Positions 7,202 through 10,511 of a stretch of DNA of 10,511 nt are shown in pieces. A model generated the notes under the pieces. The model made no database searches, was not told the DNA's origin, and was given only the letters and a program-made list of their open reading frames with translations. Positions within the stretch are counted from its first letter, which is position 1; each line of letters starts with the position of its first letter. Location of the stretch: assembly GCA_003501665.1 (NCBI GenBank), contig DNOQ01000135.1, positions 6,739-17,249 on the forward strand, read 5' to 3'. Source of the DNA: Bacteroidales bacterium (GTDB lineage Bacteria > Bacteroidota > Bacteroidia > Bacteroidales > VadinHA17). A program made the position numbers and the translations under genes.

Positions 7202-7939
7202 TTATTCAAAATGAAAGGCGATGATCCAGATCTGTGATCTCATTTTTTCAATGACATTCCGAAACTGGTGTTGATTTGAATACCAGTCATCGGCAATTAT
7301 GTTCCGGAGTCCGTTCGACATTTTTATTTCAACAGATAGTTTAAAATATGTCAGGTAGAAATCCATGCCGGCACCGGTCTCATAGTAAAGATCCGGCCTC
7401 TTAAGGCGTATATAGACAGGCTTTTCATCATCGAATTCCTTTTTGGCTGCAAGGTCATACCGGAAATTGAATCCTCCCACAACATAAGGTCTCACATTAT
7501 TAAGCCGTTCCCCTTTATATTTAAGAAGTAAAGGGAATTCCAGGAATGATGATTCGAGTCTCTGCTGCTCATTGAACAATTCCGGACTATCTCCATGATT
7601 TTTCGGCACTTTATAATATCTCACATTTCTCTGTCCGAAGGAGACACCTGGAAGAAATCTTATATCCCAGTATCTTCCCGGTCTGAGATCAGTAACTATC
7701 TGGATATTGATTCCGGGATTGAGTCTGCTCACCTCAGGGTAAATTGAATCCGCCATGAGATAATCCTGAGATGGCGTTATTTTAAAATCCATTGTGTTGA
7801 ATCCCAGGCTGAAACCAAAATGAATCAGCTTTTCGTCGTACCACGATTCATTTTTAGGCTTCTGTTTTTGTCCCGAGACGCTGGTAGTGATAACCAGAAA
7901 GGCAAGGATAAGTAATTTATGCAGGGTCTCTTTATTCAA
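7202..7939 (-). CDS. porT: PorT-family outer-membrane protein (type IX secretion)
   Basis: PorT is an outer-membrane beta-barrel protein needed for type IX secretion and, in gliding species, for delivery of surface adhesins. The sequence shows a signal peptide (residues 1-23: basic start, hydrophobic LLILAFLVITTSV, cleavage after SG before Gln24). The family-typical opening of the mature barrel follows, KLIHFGFSLGFNTMDFKI (37-54), then amphipathic strands such as SSFLEFPLLLKYKG and VRPYVVGGFNFRYDL, ending in FHFE. The 245-aa length agrees with characterised PorT proteins. The start is TTG at 7937-7939: an in-frame stop lies at 7958-7960 and no ATG precedes the signal peptide. The gene follows menG by 51 bp and leads into the FAD dehydrogenase gene by 2 bp. 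A related outer-membrane barrel of unrelated function cannot be fully excluded, but the menG neighbour supports PorT. Confidence 0.85.
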   Translation of the reverse strand: MNKETLHKLLILAFLVITTSVSGQKQKPKNESWYDEKLIHFGFSLGFNTMDFKITPSQDYLMADSIYPEVSRLNPGINIQIVTDLRPGRYWDIRFLPGVSFGQRNVRYYKVPKNHGDSPELFNEQQRLESSFLEFPLLLKYKGERLNNVRPYVVGGFNFRYDLAAKKEFDDEKPVYIRLKRPDLYYETGAGMDFYLTYFKLSVEIKMSNGLRNIIADDWYSNQHQFRNVIEKMRSQIWIIAFHFE

Positions 7940-7990
7940 AACATACAGGTAATTAATTTAATAAACTGCTTTAAATAAAAATTATTGCGT

Positions 7991-8758
7991 TCATAATTTT
8001 AGTCCTGTATAAATGCCGGCCACTCCCCCGGTGAGTCTTTTCTGTTTAACCGATTTGAATCCTGCCTCTTCCAGCAGCGCAATAAACTGTTCATTATCGG
8101 GAAACTGCATAACCGATTCGGGCAGGTATCTGTATGCATGATCACTTTTTGAAACGATTCTTCCGATAAGGGGGAGAATTTTCAGGAAGTAAAAATTATA
8201 TATCTGTTTGAAGGGAAATCTCTCCGGTTTTGAAAATTCCAGTACCATAATAATTCCTTCATTTTTAAGGACTCTGAACATCTCTGATAAACCCTTCAGC
8301 GGGTCGGAGAAATTCCTTACACCGAAAGCAACCATTGCAACGTCAAAAGTATTTTCGTTGAAACAAATGTTTTGAGAATCACATTCCAGAAATTCTATCC
8401 TGTTATTGAGTCTCTTTTTTCTGATCTTTTCCCTTCCAATTTCGAGCATTTTTTTTGAAATATCGATACCGGTGATATGACCAGGGCAAAGTTTCAGAGC
8501 TGTTATTGCGAGGTCTCCGGTACCGGTTGCGACATCGAGGATTTTCGCGGGATGAGGGTCTATGAGTGATATTTCGCGGATTGCTTTTTTTCGCCACGAT
8601 CTGTCGATACCGAAAGAAAGGAGGTGGTTGAGGAAATCGTAGTGTGGGGCAATTGAATCAAACATTGGACCGGTATCGGTCCTGTGGTTATGATTTGTTT
8701 TTGCATTGCGATTTTTCATTGAAAGAGCAAACTTTTTCAGGCTATCTTGCTTTAACAT
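7991..8758 (-). CDS. menG: Demethylmenaquinone methyltransferase (UbiE/MenG)
   Basis: This enzyme performs the last step of menaquinone synthesis, the SAM-dependent C-methylation of demethylmenaquinone, and so supplies the quinone of the respiratory chain. Visible family marks are MFDSIAPHYDFLNHLLSFGID (32-52), SAM motif I LDVATGTGDLAI (74-85), the acidic residue of GIDIS at Asp99, VAFGVRNFSD (143-152), the UbiE signature RVLKNEGIIMVLEFSKP (162-178) and YRYLPESVMQFP (209-220). The protein appears complete and all catalytic motifs are present. The N-terminus before MFDSIAP is longer than I would expect. Met14 (ATG at 8717-8719) is a plausible alternative start, which would remove MLKQDSLKKFALS. 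In this phylum the product is menaquinone rather than ubiquinone, hence the symbol. It lies 57 bp after the small antitoxin-like gene and 51 bp before porT. Confidence 0.95.
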   Translation of the reverse strand: MLKQDSLKKFALSMKNRNAKTNHNHRTDTGPMFDSIAPHYDFLNHLLSFGIDRSWRKKAIREISLIDPHPAKILDVATGTGDLAITALKLCPGHITGIDISKKMLEIGREKIRKKRLNNRIEFLECDSQNICFNENTFDVAMVAFGVRNFSDPLKGLSEMFRVLKNEGIIMVLEFSKPERFPFKQIYNFYFLKILPLIGRIVSKSDHAYRYLPESVMQFPDNEQFIALLEEAGFKSVKQKRLTGGVAGIYTGLKL

Positions 8759-8815
8759 ATCCTGCTCTGCGGACCTGGTTGGTTTATCGAAGATCTTTCT
8801 TTTTTAATGACCTGC

Positions 8816-8998
8816 CTATTTTGACCATTTATCAATCATTCTTTTGACATCCTCATTGGAAATTACTTTGCCTTCTTCAGACTGTTTCAGACCTTCTTCA
8901 ACCTTTTCAATAAATATAAGTCGATCTATTAATTCATCAATTGTAAATGAATCAGGAAGGCTTCTTATGGTTTTATTGAGTTTTTCTTTCGTAATCAT
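8816..8998 (-). CDS. Small antitoxin-like protein, no toxin partner seen
   Basis: This 60-aa, highly charged protein has the layout of short antitoxin-like proteins that in Bacteroidota often precede RelE/ParE-family toxins. There is a helical N-terminal half (TKEKLNKTIRSLPDSFTIDELIDRLIFIEKVEEGL), then the frequently seen tail of form EGKxISxEDVKxxIDKW (42-58). I recognise the pattern but cannot name the family. No RelE-like reading frame follows: the 57 nt before menG have stops in all three minus-strand frames or continue into menG, and nothing toxin-like lies upstream either. The gene has an ATG start and a TAG stop and is codirectional with menG, so it may be the first gene of that transcript. 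It could be an orphan antitoxin, a relic of a toxin-antitoxin pair, or a small regulator. Confidence 0.65.
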   Translation of the reverse strand: MITKEKLNKTIRSLPDSFTIDELIDRLIFIEKVEEGLKQSEEGKVISNEDVKRMIDKWSK

Positions 8999-9013
8999 TT
9001 ATGATTTTTTCTG

Positions 9014-9021
9014 TAAAGATA
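9014..9021 (-). promoter_or_regulatory. Possible -7 box for the antitoxin-menG-porT transcript
   Basis: The minus strand reads TATCTTTA, seven of eight positions of the Bacteroidota consensus TAnnTTTG, 15 nt before the ATG at 8998. A TTG (9038-9036) lies upstream, but at 14 nt spacing, shorter than the usual spacing of about 19. It is the best candidate I see in the 60 nt before the gene, but it is weak. Confidence 0.22.
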
Positions 9022-9080
9022 GTAAATTTAAAAAGCAAGAATAAGTTAATAGCCTCTGACTGATCAACCCATCATACTTG

Positions 9081-9297
9081 ACGTTGAATATCAGTGATCC
9101 CGTAGGGATCTACTCCCATCCCGATAGCTATCGGGAGCCCGGGTTCCACCCCGGGTATGAAAAACCACCAGACATCCCCAACCCCGGAGTGGGTTGACTT
9201 CCGATTGATACCGGACAGCCTGCTTTGCATAGCGGGGTGCAAAGGTCCAATCCCCCTGATCACACCCCGGGTAGCAGTACCACAACATTATCAACGT
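9081..9297. repeat. MITE-like palindromic repeat element (about 217 bp)
   Basis: This GC-rich block lies in an otherwise AT-rich gap and is bounded by a 7-bp inverted repeat, acgttga (9081-9087) and tcaacgt (9291-9297), with a subterminal pair gtgatc (9094-9099) and gatcac (9258-9263). Inside are several palindromes: gatccc-gta-gggatc (9096-9110); a perfect 18-bp palindrome tcccgatagctatcggga (9119-9136); cccggg-loop-cccggg (9138-9155); and ctttgca-loop-tgcaaag (9223-9244). An 11-bp direct repeat caccccgggta occurs at 9147-9157 and 9263-9273. The block resembles dispersed palindromic repeats that I associate with Bacteroidota genomes. Reading frames exist on both strands but look like by-products of the repeat. 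No transposase is encoded. Confidence 0.6.
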
Positions 9298-9318
9298 ATT
9301 AAAATACGTATTTTAATA
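9297..9318. repeat. Perfect 22-bp AT-rich palindrome
   Basis: The sequence is centred on tac|gta between 9307 and 9308 and is self-complementary over 11 bp on each side (half-site tattaaaatac). The partially matching motif tgtattaaaa follows at about 9319-9328. It begins on the last base of the MITE-like element and lies about 130 bp before the short-chain dehydrogenase gene. It could be an operator for a dimeric regulator, a target site for the repeat element, or a bidirectional terminator; nothing decides between these. Confidence 0.5.
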
Positions 9319-9377
9319 TGTATTAAAAAACGTAGATTCATTATGTCTGCTTATCCTGATTATTTTACGGCCCTGAC

Positions 9378-9411
9378 ATTCCTTATGTGAATTCCTTATC
9401 ATTTCAGGAAT
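9378..9411. repeat. Short direct and inverted repeats upstream of the short-chain dehydrogenase gene
   Basis: The 9-mer attccttat occurs at 9378-9386 and 9391-9399 (13-bp period). attcct (9391-9396) also pairs with aggaat (9406-9411) across a 9-nt loop. It lies 38-71 bp before the ATG of the dehydrogenase gene, so it could be a regulator site, but the repeats are short enough to be chance. Confidence 0.25.
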
Positions 9412-9448
9412 AAATCCTATTTTTATACTCCTTAAACATTCTAAAACC

Positions 9449-10210
9449 ATGAACAAAATCATTATGATAACAGGCGCTACTGCGGGATTCGGCAGGGCAG
9501 TTGCAGGGAAATTTGCAGAAAACGGATATAATTTAATCATAACAGGCCGAAGAAAAGAACGTCTGGATGAGGTCGAAAAGGAACTCTCCGCCTACAAGAC
9601 GGAAATTCTTTCACTTAACTTCGACGTGAGAAAAAGATACGAAGTTGAAGATATCATTTCAGGACTTCCCGAAAAATGGAAAAGTATCGATATCCTTGTC
9701 AATAATGCAGGCCTGGCTGTAGGACTTTCACATGTTGACGATGCAAATGTTGATGACTGGGAAAGAATGGTGGATACCAACATAAAAGGGCTTCTCTACG
9801 TAACACGGGCTGTATCTCCACTGATGATCGCCAGAGGTTCCGGACATATTTTCAATATATCATCAATAGCAGGAACGGATATCTACGAAAACGGTAATGT
9901 CTACTGTGCAACCAAAAGTGCTGTTAATTCGCTTTCAAAGGCAATGAGGATCGACCTTCTCAAACATAATATCAAAGTAACCAATATAGCCCCCGGACTG
10001 GCCGAAACCGAATTCTCCCTTGTAAGATTCAAGGGCGACAAGGAAAGGGCACAGTCGTTTTATAAAGGTGTCGATGCATTAACTGCCGGTGATATCGCAG
10101 ATGTAATTTACTATTGTGCAACTTTACCGCCACATGTTTGCATAAACGATCTTTCGATAACTCCGACGCAACAGGCGGCAGTAGGGGTGATGAACAGAAG
10201 GCAGGTCTGA
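9449..10210 (+). CDS. Short-chain dehydrogenase/reductase, YdfG-like NADP-dependent type
   Basis: This is a classical SDR of 253 aa, closest in appearance to YdfG-type NADP+-dependent 3-hydroxy acid (serine/allo-threonine) dehydrogenases. The cofactor motif TGATAGFG (8-15) is followed by TGRRKERL, where Arg34 and Arg35 favour NADP(H). NNAG lies at 85-88, and the catalytic tetrad is Asn111 (DTNIKG), Ser139 (NISSIAG), Tyr152 and Lys156 (NVYCATKSAV). The post-catalytic PG motif (NIAPGLAETEFS, 179-190) is intact. No signal peptide is present, so it is cytoplasmic. The start is ATG at 9449-9451. It is a single gene on the plus strand between two repeat regions, with no evident operon partner. The substrate is inferred from overall resemblance only; other small hydroxy acids or carbonyls are possible. 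Confidence 0.92.
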   Translation: MNKIIMITGATAGFGRAVAGKFAENGYNLIITGRRKERLDEVEKELSAYKTEILSLNFDVRKRYEVEDIISGLPEKWKSIDILVNNAGLAVGLSHVDDANVDDWERMVDTNIKGLLYVTRAVSPLMIARGSGHIFNISSIAGTDIYENGNVYCATKSAVNSLSKAMRIDLLKHNIKVTNIAPGLAETEFSLVRFKGDKERAQSFYKGVDALTAGDIADVIYYCATLPPHVCINDLSITPTQQAAVGVMNRRQV

Positions 10211-10219
10211 CCAGATATT

Positions 10220-10338
10220 CGGGACGGATTGCTTCGTCCGGTTTTATACGCAGTAGTTTTCCCGAAGGCTTATGTCGGGACTCGCAAGGACGGTAACCGA
10301 ATGCAGCATCCTAATTTGCGGGACTCGCAAGGACGGTA
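10220..10338. repeat. REP-like intergenic repeat with a 20-bp direct repeat
   Basis: A perfect 20-bp direct repeat, cgggactcgcaaggacggta, occurs at 10276-10295 and 10319-10338, 43 bp apart. It is combined with inverted repeats: ggacgga/ttcgtcc (10222-10239), tcccga/tcggga (10260-10280) and ttgcg/cgcaa (10316-10330). Read on the minus strand, pieces such as ccttgcgag and ggacgaagcaatcc resemble diverged parts of the attgcgag...cgaagcaatcc palindromic repeats that I recall from many bacterial genomes. It lies between the short-chain dehydrogenase gene and the next gene and does not appear to code for protein. Confidence 0.55.
10222..10246 (+). terminator. Hairpin after the short-chain dehydrogenase gene
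   Basis: ggacgga (10222-10228) pairs with ttcgtcc (10233-10239) over 7 bp, including one G-T pair, around the 4-nt loop ttgc. The sequence ggtttta follows. It begins 12 nt after the stop codon and could act as a weak intrinsic terminator. The same hairpin forms the left part of the repeat at about 10220-10338, so it may be a repeat feature first and a terminator second. Confidence 0.4.
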
Positions 10339-10403
10339 CGGTTGAGAGTATTTGGTAGTATACTGACAGGTTATCTGAACATTACATATTAATAAATAAA
10401 CAG

Positions 10404-10511
10404 ATGAAAGGAATTTATGGCTTTATGGTTTGGGTAATTATCCTTACAATTTTCGGAGCAGGAACCATTTCCGGGATAAATACCAAAGATACAAAGATGC
10501 TTTCGCAACCG
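10404..10511 (+). CDS. N-terminus of a secreted or membrane protein, truncated by the window end
   Basis: From the ATG at 10404-10406 the frame stays open to the last base (36 codons). The translation starts MKGIYGFMVWVIILTIFGAG and continues with TISGINTKDTKMLSQP. A single lysine, then a hydrophobic stretch (about residues 4-20), then polar residues fit a signal peptide or an N-terminal membrane anchor. Nothing identifies a family. The upstream 65 nt are AT-rich, as is usual before genes here, but I find no good TAnnTTTG box. A second in-frame ATG (10425-10427) lies inside the hydrophobic segment and is less likely. Confidence 0.55.
   Translation, partial: MKGIYGFMVWVIILTIFGAGTISGINTKDTKMLSQP

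Noticed and set aside
8759..8815. A RelE/ParE-type toxin gene after the antitoxin-like gene
   Set aside because: Frames on the minus strand either stop within a few codons or run into menG, and no toxin-like residues are recognisable.
9072..9390. Small open frames within the GC-rich block on both strands
   Set aside because: They follow the palindromic repeat, overlap on both strands and show no domain or secretion signal.
9418..9425. TATTTTTA as a -7 promoter box for the short-chain dehydrogenase gene
   Set aside because: It matches seven of eight consensus positions, but the region is T-rich and no TTG lies at -33, so a chance match is likely.
8999..9448. A tRNA, riboswitch or CRISPR array in the largest gene-free gap
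   Set aside because: No cloverleaf, no TTCGA-type T-loop, no known riboswitch core and no regularly spaced repeats; the structure seen is explained by the palindromic element.

Overview
The window looks like a piece of a Bacteroidota chromosome, probably a Bacteroidales/Marinilabiliales-type organism. The support is a PorT-family protein (type IX secretion, found only in this phylum), a lipoprotein-type Omp85 protein (TamL) and a UbiE/MenG methyltransferase. The sequence also lacks obvious Shine-Dalgarno sequences, and the intergenic regions carry GC-rich palindromic repeats of a kind I associate with this phylum. Most of the window is ordinary conserved chromosome. I see no prophage, CRISPR array, rRNA or tRNA, and no complete mobile element.

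Layout: positions 1-82 hold an inverted/direct repeat that abuts the stop codon of a short malic enzyme (83-1390, minus). Next come a membrane-anchored double helix-hairpin-helix protein (1569-2219, minus) and the outer-membrane assembly protein TamL (2311-4686, minus). A 147-bp divergent intergenic region separates tamL from a SpoU/TrmH-family RNA methyltransferase (4834-5622, plus). That gene converges, with a 20-bp gap, on a minus-strand cluster that reads, in transcription order: a 60-aa antitoxin-like protein (8998-8816), MenG/UbiE (8758-7991), PorT (7939-7202) and a COG2509-type FAD-dependent dehydrogenase (7199-5643). Positions 8999-9448 contain no gene that I accept, but they hold a roughly 217-bp MITE-like palindromic repeat and a 22-bp perfect palindrome. 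A YdfG-like short-chain dehydrogenase follows (9449-10210, plus). After it comes a second repeat of a different family (about 10220-10338), then the start of a secreted or membrane protein cut off by the window edge (10404-10511, plus).

How the genes fit together: tamL, the RNA methyltransferase, porT and menG form a neighbourhood that I recall as recurrent in Bacteroidota. It combines outer-membrane biogenesis, type IX secretion, respiratory quinone synthesis and RNA modification. Here the FAD dehydrogenase is spliced into the block, 2 bp after porT. Malic enzyme and the short-chain dehydrogenase are flanking metabolic genes. The points most worth a second look are the MITE-like element, the antitoxin-like gene with no toxin at the head of the menG-porT cluster, the terminator-like hairpin whose T-run touches the start codon of the helix-hairpin-helix gene, and the tight porT-dehydrogenase coupling.
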